Assembly (NCBI GenBank): GCA_900315095.1
Contig: OMXS01000003.1
Coordinates: forward strand, 124,001-188,000
Length of the DNA stretch: 64,000 bases
Reading direction: 5' to 3'
DNA from: an uncultured Prevotellaceae bacterium
Lineage (GTDB): Bacteria > Bacteroidota > Bacteroidia > Bacteroidales > Bacteroidaceae
Shown here: piece after piece, positions 8,733-17,140 of the stretch
Layout of the letters: every line of letters begins with the position of its first letter
Numbering within the stretch: the first letter of the stretch is position 1
The notes under the pieces: generated by a model
Told to the model about the DNA's origin: nothing
What the model saw: only the letters and a program-made list of their open reading frames with translations
Database searches by the model: none
Made by a program: the position numbers and the translations under genes

Positions 8733-9332
8733 TCAGTTGCCTTTAATGATTCTACCGAAGAGGTACTCAAAATACAAATCAATATACTGCTCGTCTGACA
8801 GGACGACACTCTGGTCAAGGGTTTCCTCAAAACTTGCCTTGAACTTGTTGAGGACCTTTACAGTAAGGCTCTCTGCAGAGGCATCAAGCTCTACGTTGCG
8901 GTTTGTTTTTACCGCATGGTCATAGGAGGGGTCGTTAATAACGAAACCGAAAATTTTGTCTTCTCCATATTTCCCTAACAAAAGCAATATAAAACGCAGC
9001 CAAGACAACTTCTGTTCAGGGAAGTGGTCCAGCAGCGATTTATCGCTGTTGAAAGTATACATCTCATCCTTCTCTATCAACTTGTCGGAACTGGACAGAT
9101 AGACCAGAGCGTTGTTCACCTGAACGGAGTAGGGACCATTGATGATGGCAGTGAAATGATAGTTGGCAAAAAATGATGCCGTTTCTCCATGACGAAAAAC
9201 GTAAAGCACCTTCGCAAGATACAGTATCCTGTGGAACGAAAGACTGGCTATACTCTCCCATCCTATTTCTTTTCCATAATAGGATATAGCCATCATATCT
9301 TCATTGGCTGAATATAATGTACTACTGTTCAT
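8733..9332 (-). CDS. Small winged-helix-like protein, ABC-3C middle-component-like (199 aa)
   Basis: A 199-residue helical protein with no catalytic motif. The stretch ILYLAKVLYVF ... GPYSVQVNNALVYLSSSDKL resembles a winged helix with the GPY/GPxS turn also seen in Panacea and ABC-3C middle components. It overlaps the upstream SMC-like ATPase gene by 4 bases (ATGA) and abuts the nuclease gene (TGA-ATG), so the three proteins are probably made together and may form one complex. ABC-three-component systems have this ATPase / small middle component / effector layout. Assignment to that class is inference from order and size, not a domain match. Confidence 0.5.
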   Translation of the reverse strand: MNSSTLYSANEDMMAISYYGKEIGWESIASLSFHRILYLAKVLYVFRHGETASFFANYHFTAIINGPYSVQVNNALVYLSSSDKLIEKDEMYTFNSDKSLLDHFPEQKLSWLRFILLLLGKYGEDKIFGFVINDPSYDHAVKTNRNVELDASAESLTVKVLNKFKASFEETLDQSVVLSDEQYIDLYFEYLFGRIIKGN

Positions 9333-11329
9333 TTTTTTGACATTTCTTTAATTTTGTTATACAATCCCTTTAACTGTGCACTGGAGTTCTGAATCATCGA
9401 CTGTTTAGCGATATCCAACAAGCCAACAACATCAATGTAGCCTTCACTGTTCTCTATCAGATATCTGAGGAATGTGCTGTTATTAAGATTGGAAGTAATT
9501 ATAATTGAATTGGGCTTCTCTAAGAATTGCAAGAACACCTTGGCAGCATTATGCTCGTAAGATATGTCCAAACTACTGTCTGGTGTCTCGACGATATAAA
9601 AAGTCGGTCGCTGGTAGAAGAACGTCAGTATAGTCATTCGGAAAGAATGGTCGATAAAAAATCGCTGTGATTCAGACAACTCTTCCTCATTTTTGCGGGT
9701 GATGCCCGCAATGACGGGATAAAATCTCTCAGTAGTATCATCATCCAGTTTCGTGTAGGTGAGTTTACATTCTACACCCAAAAACTGTTCTGCATAAGAG
9801 GAGAATATTCTGGAAAATTGTAGGACGTTCTCTGTAACCTCGGCAACCATACGGTTGGAAATCTCTGTTGCTTTGGCTGACTCTGCTATGCTCCTTTGTT
9901 GGTTCTCGTCTTTTTCGCGCTGCAAACGATCCATCTCTTCAAGGAATGGCTGTATCTCTCCGCCATGAGGGATCTCTTGGGAATTGGCATACTGCAATTC
10001 GCGCAACGCACTATTCAAATTGCGGACATGGGTGCTCTGTTTCTCGAATTTTGAATCACCATCTCTAACTTCACTTTCCAAGCGGTTGATTTCCCGTTTC
10101 TTTTCATTAATGAAATTGTATGTTGAGGTCAAAACACCTTGAACTTCCTTGTACTGTTGCGTTAAATCATCGGCAGCATGTTTTTCCAAAAGGGAATCGC
10201 AAACAAAACAATTATCTGAACTGTTTTCTACTTTTGCTGCAAGGGCTTCGTTGGGTTTATTACACAGAGGGCATACATGATTAAATCTTATATTCCGCTC
10301 AAACTTATAGTACGATGGGTGAACAGTTTCCCATATCTGCGAATTACGCTTACTCTCTAATTGGGCCTTTTTCCTCTCTGATTCAGCTACGCGAGCACTG
10401 GCTATATTGATTTCATTTTCAAGAGTTTCTATGCGTGCCATCCGATTGCGCTGCTCTTTTTGTATCTGCTTCAATTGCGCAGAAGCTTCAGAGATTTTCT
10501 CTTTAAGTTCAATTATTCGTAATGGGATATCGTTTGAATGCTTCTGTTTCTTGGCCGCATCAATTTTGTCGAGTACCTTCTTGATGGCTCGCATGTCTTC
10601 TGAACGATGGCGTGACAAACTGTCATAATACTTCGCATGGCGTAGTGCTTCCTGCCTCTCCTCGTCCAACTTGGGGTCGTTAAAATACTTATTAAATAAC
10701 TCATCCTGAACATCTATTGCGGAACCCGACATTGAATTGCTCCACATAATTGTCTTATGATCCTCTCCAAAGAACAGTACTTCATTAACAAAGACAATCA
10801 GGTCATCGAACGTAATATTTGCATAACGCTCTACCTCTTCCTCGTATTTATACAGCAAATATGGGTGCTTTTCCGTTTCGGTCAACCTCTCGTATTTGGC
10901 TTGAGTTATATATTCTCCAGTGATGGGCTGACCATTGACTTCTACAGAGAGAATGCAAATCTCTTCAAGTCCTCTTTTTACTTTAAACTCAGCATCGTGA
11001 ATCTTGAAGACAAGTTCCACGTATGGTTGTTCGCCATCTGTGGCTATGCTTGCATCCATCCTGTTACTAAAATAGGTTGGAGAGTTTTCCTGCCGGCGCT
11101 GGATCATCTTATCAAGATACGTCCGTCGGAAATCAAAACGATTCTTGTAATTCCCAAGGATTCCATATTTGATAAGATTAACAAACGTTGTCTTTCCCAT
11201 ACCATTGCCGCCCAAGACCAAATTCACACCCTTAATGAAATCAAAAGTATAATTCAGACCGTTCGGATACAAGGTATAGTTCTTGATATGTATACGCTGT
11301 AACTCGGGCAGATATATTATGCGACTCAT
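9329..11329 (-). CDS. SMC/Rad50-like ATPase with paired CxxC motifs (666 aa)
   Basis: Walker A GGNGMGKTT is at residues 40-48. Two coiled-coil arms follow (about 230-340 and 385-470) around a middle insert with CPLC near 353 and CFVC near 372, a four-cysteine set that could bind zinc at a hook or hinge. The C-terminal head has YIVETPDSSLD near 585 in the signature/Walker B position and IIITSNLNNS near 610 as the switch strand. Residue E in the usual DE pair appears replaced (TPDSS). At 666 residues it is shorter than Rad50 or SMC. It is the first gene of the cassette, 87 bases after pseI, behind a candidate promoter at 11351. Likely DNA sensor/motor of the system. Confidence 0.8.
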   Translation of the reverse strand: MSRIIYLPELQRIHIKNYTLYPNGLNYTFDFIKGVNLVLGGNGMGKTTFVNLIKYGILGNYKNRFDFRRTYLDKMIQRRQENSPTYFSNRMDASIATDGEQPYVELVFKIHDAEFKVKRGLEEICILSVEVNGQPITGEYITQAKYERLTETEKHPYLLYKYEEEVERYANITFDDLIVFVNEVLFFGEDHKTIMWSNSMSGSAIDVQDELFNKYFNDPKLDEERQEALRHAKYYDSLSRHRSEDMRAIKKVLDKIDAAKKQKHSNDIPLRIIELKEKISEASAQLKQIQKEQRNRMARIETLENEINIASARVAESERKKAQLESKRNSQIWETVHPSYYKFERNIRFNHVCPLCNKPNEALAAKVENSSDNCFVCDSLLEKHAADDLTQQYKEVQGVLTSTYNFINEKKREINRLESEVRDGDSKFEKQSTHVRNLNSALRELQYANSQEIPHGGEIQPFLEEMDRLQREKDENQQRSIAESAKATEISNRMVAEVTENVLQFSRIFSSYAEQFLGVECKLTYTKLDDDTTERFYPVIAGITRKNEEELSESQRFFIDHSFRMTILTFFYQRPTFYIVETPDSSLDISYEHNAAKVFLQFLEKPNSIIITSNLNNSTFLRYLIENSEGYIDVVGLLDIAKQSMIQNSSAQLKGLYNKIKEMSKK

Positions 11330-11350
11330 GTTATCAATCTTTTAATTCCA

Positions 11351-11358
11351 CAAAATTA
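11351..11358 (-). promoter_or_regulatory. Candidate -7 promoter element for the six-gene cassette
   Basis: On the minus strand the octamer TAATTTTG matches the Bacteroidota -7 consensus TAnnTTTG and lies about 20 bases before the ATG of the SMC-like ATPase. A well-spaced -33 TTG is not obvious (one TTG is only 12 bases upstream). It sits in the 87-base gap after pseI, so the cassette may be transcribed on its own as well as from the CPS operon. Confidence 0.4.
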
Positions 11359-11416
11359 CCACCTTTTCAGCAATCTATAGGCTATTTAACCATCTTTAAC
11401 CTATAACCAATAACCC

Positions 11417-12421
11417 TTAACCAATAATCATTTTCATCTCGAACCTCTCCCCTTTCTCACAATCCTTCACAAACCTTTTCCCAAGCACCTCAGGTAGATA
11501 CTTCGGATGTAATCCATAGCCGGGTCTTACACTGCGTACATTTTTTTCAGTTACAACATCCCCAGCCTTCACATTCTCTGCCACATAAAGAGACCTTCTA
11601 CGCCCCTTATCTTTCTCGGATACGTCATAAGTAACGGTGCCTAAAGAGGCTTCAACTTCGCGCACGACCTTAACCATTGAAGCAAATTCTTCAGGATTTA
11701 AAGAAAATTGTGAGTCAATCCCACCCAGTGAACGGTCAAGTATGAAATGCTTTTCAACAACAGTAGCCCCAAGTGCTACAGCTACCATGGGGATAGTATT
11801 TGTCATAGAATGATCAGATACACCGACCTTAACACGATAGCGCTCTTTCATATCTACCATTGTCTGTAAGTTCGCTTTTTCAAGAGATGCAGGATAGTCA
11901 GAAGTACACTTAAGCAGTGTTATATCAAAGTTCTTCTCTTCACGGCAAATTTGTATTGCAAGTTCTATGTCTTCTTGTGTTGCCACTCCAGTTGAAATAA
12001 TCATTGGCTTGTGTTTGCTTGCAATATAACGTATAAGATTCACGTCCGTTATTTCGAATGAAGCTATTTTATAAATAGGCATATTCATCTGCTCCATAAA
12101 GTCAACTGCCTCATTATCAAAAGGTGTTGAGAAGCATGTAACTCCCAAGTCTTTACATACCTGCTGTAGTTTTGGCTGCCATTCGTAAGGCATAGCCCCT
12201 TGAGTGTATAGGTCTATTGGGCGGTATCCCTTCCAAAGGCCATCTTTACGAGGGCCAAAATCCTCAGTTCTAGCGTCCATTGTGAAAGAGTCAGGCCTAA
12301 ATGTTTGAAACTTAACGGCATCAGCCCCTGACTTTGCCATTGCTTCTATAGTTTTAACCGCAAGGTCAAAATCGTTGTTATGGTTTGCCGAAAGTTCAGC
12401 AACTATCATCGTCTTATTCAT
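11417..12421 (-). CDS. pseI: Pseudaminic acid synthase
   Basis: A NeuB-family protein of 334 residues. It condenses phosphoenolpyruvate with a 2,4-diacetamido-hexose to make the nonulosonic acid. The N-terminal TIM barrel starts with the family motif AELSANHNNDF and contains ADAVKFQT, FSTPFD, KIASFEI, STGVAT and VEKHFILDRS. The C-terminal SAF (antifreeze-like) domain begins near residue 275 (SLYVAENVKAGDVV) and holds VRPGYGLHPKYL, a segment more typical of PseI than of sialic acid NeuB. It is the last pse gene in transcription order, 223 bases after pseG. The pathway assignment is supported by PseB, PseC, PseG and PseF encoded upstream. Confidence 0.9.
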   Translation of the reverse strand: MNKTMIVAELSANHNNDFDLAVKTIEAMAKSGADAVKFQTFRPDSFTMDARTEDFGPRKDGLWKGYRPIDLYTQGAMPYEWQPKLQQVCKDLGVTCFSTPFDNEAVDFMEQMNMPIYKIASFEITDVNLIRYIASKHKPMIISTGVATQEDIELAIQICREEKNFDITLLKCTSDYPASLEKANLQTMVDMKERYRVKVGVSDHSMTNTIPMVAVALGATVVEKHFILDRSLGGIDSQFSLNPEEFASMVKVVREVEASLGTVTYDVSEKDKGRRRSLYVAENVKAGDVVTEKNVRSVRPGYGLHPKYLPEVLGKRFVKDCEKGERFEMKMIIG

Positions 12422-12644
12422 TGTTTAATACTATATTTTGAATTAATAATTCTCATAACATATATGTGTCCTTTATATATTTTACAAAGATTGGATCGCT
12501 ATATAACGTACATTGTTCAGAATTCGCCATCCAATTTCTCGCATCTGTATGATTCCTTTCTTGTTATATGGTATGGTTCAGTCCTTTTGTCATATTACAT
12601 AACTTACAGAATGGAAATGTGGCGACTCTCCCTTATAAAATGTC
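12422..12644. other. 223-base gap inside the pse cluster
   Basis: Unusually long for this otherwise tight cluster. One minus-strand frame reads RNHTDARNWMANSEQC followed by a short tail to a stop at about 12425; this looks protein-like but is only about 34 residues and has no start codon. It could be the fossil of a lost gene. Nothing else is supported here. Confidence 0.4.
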
Positions 12645-13640
12645 TTATAATGCTTCAAATATAGACAAAAGATTCTTCTTCAGGTTGACAGGAATAATCG
12701 ATTGTGAGAGGTGTGAATATCCGAAAGTACCGTTTTCAATTATTTCTTTCACTTTCAATAGATTAGTTCTTTTATTAAAACTACCACAACCAATAATCGC
12801 ACCAGAATCAACATACTGGTGATAGTTATAAATTTGGTTATCCATGAAATAACCTCCGATAATCGGTATACTACATGCTATTGCTTCAAGAGTTGTTGTG
12901 CTAGCTGGTAGTATTGCTACATCATTGGATATAAAAGCATCTCGCATTTCGTTTGCTGTCAAATTGGTTTTCAACTTTATTTTACTACTGTTGTTTGAAA
13001 GTTCCCCCCTTGAATAATTGCCTATGACAGTAATTTCACTTACATTTGGTGAATTATCTAATATATCCGCAATAGATACAGCTATTCTCTTACGGTCAGC
13101 ACCTCCAAATGAAATAACCACTTTAATATTTTTTTTATCTTTAATAGGTGGGTGTTTCTTGGCGATTTGACAAATAAATGGTTCTCGTAAAAGAGAATAT
13201 GAGGGGCCCAAATACAGTTTCGTATATGGTTCTATAGAATAGGATTCTGCTTTTAGTCCTATGGAAAAACCAATAATAACGTCGGCATTACTGTGTCGCG
13301 CATGAAGGTTATCTATTAGAACAACAACTGCCCCTTTGCTTCGCAAAAGATTTTCATATTCAGAATCATAAAAATAATTATCGAGAACTACAATGTCGCC
13401 ATTTTCAACCATCTCCGAAAAAAGCGTGAATCGCGTCACATCAGGTGGCAATTCTATAAGTTTGCAGACATCCGTCAAACATTCTTTTTGGAATGCAGAT
13501 GGTGACTGAGTTACGAAGATACAATCAAAATCAGTGGATAAAACTTCAGCTAATGCAAGGGTGCGCATGAAATGCCCATATCCAATTTTACTGTCGGCAT
13601 CAGCACGAAGATATATTTTACGTTTGCCAGCTATCGCCAT
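12645..13640 (-). CDS. pseG: UDP-2,4-diacetamido-2,4,6-trideoxy-beta-L-altropyranose hydrolase
   Basis: Removes UDP from the diacetamido sugar to feed PseI. The N-terminal signature RADADSKIGYGHFMRTL (residues 12-28) contains the G-x-G-H segment whose histidine is catalytic in the family. The rest follows the MurG-like GT-B fold: VVISFGGADRKR near residue 167 and AILPASTTTLEAIACSIPII near 245. At 331 residues it is slightly longer than stand-alone PseG and carries no fused acetyltransferase domain. Its ATG overlaps the stop of the NeuD-like gene by one base. Well supported by motifs and neighbours. Confidence 0.85.
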   Translation of the reverse strand: MAIAGKRKIYLRADADSKIGYGHFMRTLALAEVLSTDFDCIFVTQSPSAFQKECLTDVCKLIELPPDVTRFTLFSEMVENGDIVVLDNYFYDSEYENLLRSKGAVVVLIDNLHARHSNADVIIGFSIGLKAESYSIEPYTKLYLGPSYSLLREPFICQIAKKHPPIKDKKNIKVVISFGGADRKRIAVSIADILDNSPNVSEITVIGNYSRGELSNNSSKIKLKTNLTANEMRDAFISNDVAILPASTTTLEAIACSIPIIGGYFMDNQIYNYHQYVDSGAIIGCGSFNKRTNLLKVKEIIENGTFGYSHLSQSIIPVNLKKNLLSIFEAL

Positions 13641-14296
13641 TATTCAACCTTACCAATTACACGAGATGGATTTCCAACCACTTTAGTGTATTCTGGAACA
13701 TCTTTTATTATTATCGACCCCATACCTGCTAACGACCATTTGCCCATGCTCTTAAATTCTATTATTGCACTGTTAGGTCCCATATATGCTCCCTCATGCA
13801 ACGTGGAATATGCACCAACATAAGATTTTGGGGCCATATAACAATAGTCTTCAAGAGTTGCCTGTGTACCTAAAAAGGTTTGAGGCAGGAGTTGGGCAAA
13901 ATTACCGATTACAGAGTACGCAGATATGCAACTTTGTGCCATTACAATAGTGCCGTGACCAATTTTGACATTTTCAGCCATAATCACTGTTGGATGAATA
14001 AGTGTTGCAAATCTTTCGAGCGGAATACAAAGATTATGTAATTTCGATAAGAATTTGAAATTGAGTTTTACAGATATAAGAGCATAAAAGAAAAACACGT
14101 TGGGGTCTGTTAAATATTTTTTTATTACATCATGCTCAACTTTTCCAAGAACAGGGTAACCCATAATAGGTTCGGTCTCGCGGTCATTCAGAAAGCCAAG
14201 AATCTCCCACTCTTTTTTTTCCTTATTGATATCAGAGATTGTGGACAATGCCAATGTCCCATTACCTTTACCACCAATAATAATTATTTTTTTCAT
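13640..14296 (-). CDS. NeuD/PglD-like hexapeptide acyltransferase (218 aa)
   Basis: The N-terminal Rossmann-like subdomain (MKKIIIIGGKGNGTLALSTI) and C-terminal left-handed beta-helix ending in VVGNPSRVIG match the PglD/NeuD family, which acetylates amino sugars or sialic acids using acetyl-CoA. In most members a histidine stands in the motif N-H-D/E-x-x-IG; here the aligned stretch reads ISAYSVIGNF, with no histidine. The protein may use another residue, bind without catalysis, or have a different job. It lies between pseF and pseG and is a candidate for supplying the 4-N-acetylation normally done by PseH, or for decorating the finished nonulosonate. Confidence 0.75.
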   Translation of the reverse strand: MKKIIIIGGKGNGTLALSTISDINKEKKEWEILGFLNDRETEPIMGYPVLGKVEHDVIKKYLTDPNVFFFYALISVKLNFKFLSKLHNLCIPLERFATLIHPTVIMAENVKIGHGTIVMAQSCISAYSVIGNFAQLLPQTFLGTQATLEDYCYMAPKSYVGAYSTLHEGAYMGPNSAIIEFKSMGKWSLAGMGSIIIKDVPEYTKVVGNPSRVIGKVE

Positions 14297-14308
14297 CTTT
14301 CTTATTCT

Positions 14309-14998
14309 TTATTTTTTTTTCCAAGCTTCATACTTAATTTCTGCCAACGCCCAATCTGTAGTAGTATCCAAATCCTGTACTTCTAATTCTGATAATATGA
14401 ACCCTAAAGTGTTATTACCTTTCAAAGCCTTTCTTTCCACGAATTTATGTACCTCAGTTATATAAAATTGACCTGCATCATGGTATGACTTCTCAAGATC
14501 CTGAGATCTAGATCTCATATATTCGGGCCATCTCATACTAACCTTACCATCTTCGATTTTTAAGCTACGTTGAATGGGATATGAATACTCAACAATAGTA
14601 TATGTCGAATCAAATCCACCGTCTATCATGTCATGGTATGCAGATTGTAGTTTTTGGGAGGTAACAAAAGGTGCTGTTGAATACAAACAACATATGTAGT
14701 CAAATGTTAGGCCTAATTTTTCGTACCCTTTTAGAACCTCTAATATAACATCAACCGTTGTGGCATAATCGTTTGCGGTTTCTTTAGAGCGCATAAAAGG
14801 AACTTTTGCCCCATAACTTCTTGCAACGGCAGCAAATTCCTCATCATCAGTTGAAACCATCACTTCATCAAATAAACCACTTTTCATGGCGGCTTCTATG
14901 CTATATGCAATAATAGGCTTACCCATGAATGGTTTAATGTTCTTTCGAGGAATACGTTTACTACCTCCCCGAGCAGGAATAATACACAAGTTCTTCAT
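14309..14998 (-). CDS. pseF: CMP-pseudaminic acid cytidylyltransferase
   Basis: A NeuA-family protein (229 residues) that activates the nonulosonic acid with CTP to give the CMP-sugar donor. It has the nucleotide-binding start IPARGGSKRIPRKNI (residues 7-21), STDDEEFA near 50, and the PseF-typical block SYPIQRSLKI ... RSQDLEKSYHDAGQFY. That last block distinguishes it from sialic acid NeuA. A product of this enzyme would be the donor for the sialyltransferase-superfamily protein encoded at 1296-2381. It lies 6 bases after the FemAB-like gene. Strongly supported. Confidence 0.85.
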   Translation of the reverse strand: MKNLCIIPARGGSKRIPRKNIKPFMGKPIIAYSIEAAMKSGLFDEVMVSTDDEEFAAVARSYGAKVPFMRSKETANDYATTVDVILEVLKGYEKLGLTFDYICCLYSTAPFVTSQKLQSAYHDMIDGGFDSTYTIVEYSYPIQRSLKIEDGKVSMRWPEYMRSRSQDLEKSYHDAGQFYITEVHKFVERKALKGNNTLGFILSELEVQDLDTTTDWALAEIKYEAWKKK

Positions 14999-15003
14999 AT
15001 TCG

Positions 15004-15966
15004 TTATATTTGTGCCTCAAATGTTAGTTTCGCTTTGAGAATCGTATTAAAACCGCGTTGATATTTTACGATGTCATTTGCTTTGGGGTCTTCTCTATCT
15101 GTTACATTTCCGACATTGAATATTTTAAACCCCTTTTCCTTTGCTAAATAGATGCATCTTAATAACGTCGCATGACCGATTGGTTGTTTTTGTGCCATTA
15201 AATCTCTTCTGTTGACACATACACCATAAAAGCATTCCTTTTCTCCAGATAGAATTAATATTGCTGTTACTAATTCGTCATGGAGCTTGCCAAAGACAAC
15301 AAATCCCATCCCTTCTTTAACTGCTTTAAACTGAAGAAGCCAACTCTCATGGCTACGCGTCCTTCTGCCAGATGTGATGATATGAAAGTTCTCAAATGTA
15401 TCAAATACTTCTGGAGTTATATTTGTATTATCATATAACTCAAAAGTCATTGAACGTTTTCCCCAATTAATAAGAGATTTATAACTCTTACGAACATTCA
15501 TATAAATTTCTTCCTCTGTTTTTGAGAGGTCTATATATGAATGATATGTTATTTTCTCTTTGAATCCGGGTGTACTATAATATTTGAATACAAAATGTTG
15601 GTTATCAGAGAATCTGATAATTCTTACACCATAGGTACTCTTAAAACTCTCAATTTTTGCAAAAAGTTCTTGATATGCTCTGGCCATAACTTTTACAGGG
15701 CTGTCATCTATAGCAAACACTTCAATTGGACTGCCAAAAAAGGATAGTTCATTACCATCTGTAAACATGTTCAAGCAGATGTAAAAGTCATCATTGTCAA
15801 ATGCAATTAAAGACAGATCCTGCCACTTTTGCTGCCAATATTCTTTATAATATTCAATATGAATATCACAGAATATATAGTTAGAATGGACTCTGCTATA
15901 TAATTCGGAGTTCTTATATCTAGAATAATCTTCCTCCGAAAGATCTTTTAAAAAAACTATTTTCAT
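15004..15966 (-). CDS. FemAB/GNAT-like acyltransferase (320 aa), possible PseH substitute
   Basis: Two tandem GNAT-like halves, as in FemAB/Acetyltransf_6 proteins: the second half contains the stretch GFVVFGKLHDELVTAILIL, then KQPIGHATLLRCIYLAKEKG and FNVGN. Proteins of this type move amino-acyl or acyl groups onto sugars and cell-wall precursors. Position is telling: it lies between pseC and pseF with gaps of 2 and 5 bases, where the N-acetyltransferase pseH often sits, and no classical short PseH GNAT is present. It may acetylate or otherwise acylate the 4-amino group, giving a variant pseudaminic acid. Family fairly secure; substrate is inference. Confidence 0.65.
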   Translation of the reverse strand: MKIVFLKDLSEEDYSRYKNSELYSRVHSNYIFCDIHIEYYKEYWQQKWQDLSLIAFDNDDFYICLNMFTDGNELSFFGSPIEVFAIDDSPVKVMARAYQELFAKIESFKSTYGVRIIRFSDNQHFVFKYYSTPGFKEKITYHSYIDLSKTEEEIYMNVRKSYKSLINWGKRSMTFELYDNTNITPEVFDTFENFHIITSGRRTRSHESWLLQFKAVKEGMGFVVFGKLHDELVTAILILSGEKECFYGVCVNRRDLMAQKQPIGHATLLRCIYLAKEKGFKIFNVGNVTDREDPKANDIVKYQRGFNTILKAKLTFEAQI

Positions 15967-15968
15967 TT

Positions 15969-17126
15969 TTAATTTATGTATGATAATACTTTGTCAATAA
16001 CGTATTGTTGCTCTTCATCGGTGAGTGTGGGATACATAGGTAGAGCCAAACAATGCTTATAATAATTCTCTACAATTGGAAGCTTGTCATTTTTTGAACC
16101 GAATTGTCTATAATATGGCATAAGATGAAGGGGATAATAAAGCACTTGGGCATATATTCCCTGAGTACGAAGGTAATCATACAGCCCCTTGCGGTCTTCT
16201 ATCTGAATTATATACAGATGATATGCATGATAGACATTGCTAGATTCAAATGGAATCTTAATTCCCTGTATTCCATTGAATGCTTCGTTATAATGCTTAA
16301 CAAGAACTCGGCGTCTAACAACATTGGCACGTGCCATTTTCATTTGACTAATACCGAGAGCTGCCTGGATATCAGTCATGCGGTAATTATAGCCGAGTTC
16401 TACCATTTCATAATACCATTTACCATCGACTTTTTCCATTTTGTCAGCATCATGAGTAATGCCATGGGTGCGATTAATCAATACACTATCATATATGTCT
16501 TTACGGTTTGTAACAATCATGCCTCCCTCACCTGTGGTAATATGTTTAACAGGATGAAAGGAGAAGATTGTTGCATCTGCATATTTACAATTGCCAGTGT
16601 ACTGCTTTTCTCCATTGCTGTCAATGAAATAGGCACCAGGGGCATGACATGCATCTTCAATAATCCAACAATTATATTCGTCAGCTACCTTTCGGAATTC
16701 TTCCATATTATGGGGATAACCGGCAAAGTCCACCACGATAATTCCTTGATAAGTACCTTCGGGTGATGCTGCTAATATCTCACGAAGCTTGTTTATGTCC
16801 ATAAGATAAGTATCTGGATCAATGTCGCAGAACTTGACATTTCCTCCACAAAACTTCACGCAGTTGGCACTGGAGGCAAAAGTCAGAGGAGTGACAATGA
16901 CATTCACTCCAGGTTTCACACCTAAAGCATGAGCTGCTAAGTGCAGCCCCGCAGTGGCATTGCACACAGCTACAGCATATTCTGGATTACCAACATATTC
17001 ACGGAAGACTTGCTCAAACTCTGGTATCTTAGGGCCACAAGTCAAGTAGTCGGACTTCAGAACATTTACAACTGCCTGTATGTCGTCATCGGAAATATAT
17101 TGATGACCATATGGAATTATTTTCAT
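15969..17126 (-). CDS. pseC: UDP-4-amino-4,6-dideoxy-N-acetyl-beta-L-altrosamine transaminase
   Basis: A PLP-dependent DegT/DnrJ/EryC1 aminotransferase of 385 residues. It has the N-terminal IPYGHQYISDDDIQAV typical of PseC, VCNATAGLHLAAHALG for PLP-phosphate binding, EDACHAPGA with the PLP-nitrogen aspartate, and the Schiff-base lysine in FHPVKHITTGEGG near residue 190. It aminates the 4-keto product of PseB. The gene begins 14 bases after the pseB stop, so both are clearly cotranscribed. The choice of PseC over other sugar aminotransferases rests on the N-terminal motif and the adjacent pse genes. Confidence 0.88.
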   Translation of the reverse strand: MKIIPYGHQYISDDDIQAVVNVLKSDYLTCGPKIPEFEQVFREYVGNPEYAVAVCNATAGLHLAAHALGVKPGVNVIVTPLTFASSANCVKFCGGNVKFCDIDPDTYLMDINKLREILAASPEGTYQGIIVVDFAGYPHNMEEFRKVADEYNCWIIEDACHAPGAYFIDSNGEKQYTGNCKYADATIFSFHPVKHITTGEGGMIVTNRKDIYDSVLINRTHGITHDADKMEKVDGKWYYEMVELGYNYRMTDIQAALGISQMKMARANVVRRRVLVKHYNEAFNGIQGIKIPFESSNVYHAYHLYIIQIEDRKGLYDYLRTQGIYAQVLYYPLHLMPYYRQFGSKNDKLPIVENYYKHCLALPMYPTLTDEEQQYVIDKVLSYIN

Positions 17127-17140
17127 TTTTTTATATTATT

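Noticed and set aside
10757-11302. 181-residue open frame on the plus strand
   Set aside because: Antisense to the SMC-like ATPase N-terminus, which carries a clear Walker A.
16104-16766. 220-residue open frame on the plus strand
   Set aside because: Antisense shadow of pseC, whose own frame has all aminotransferase motifs.
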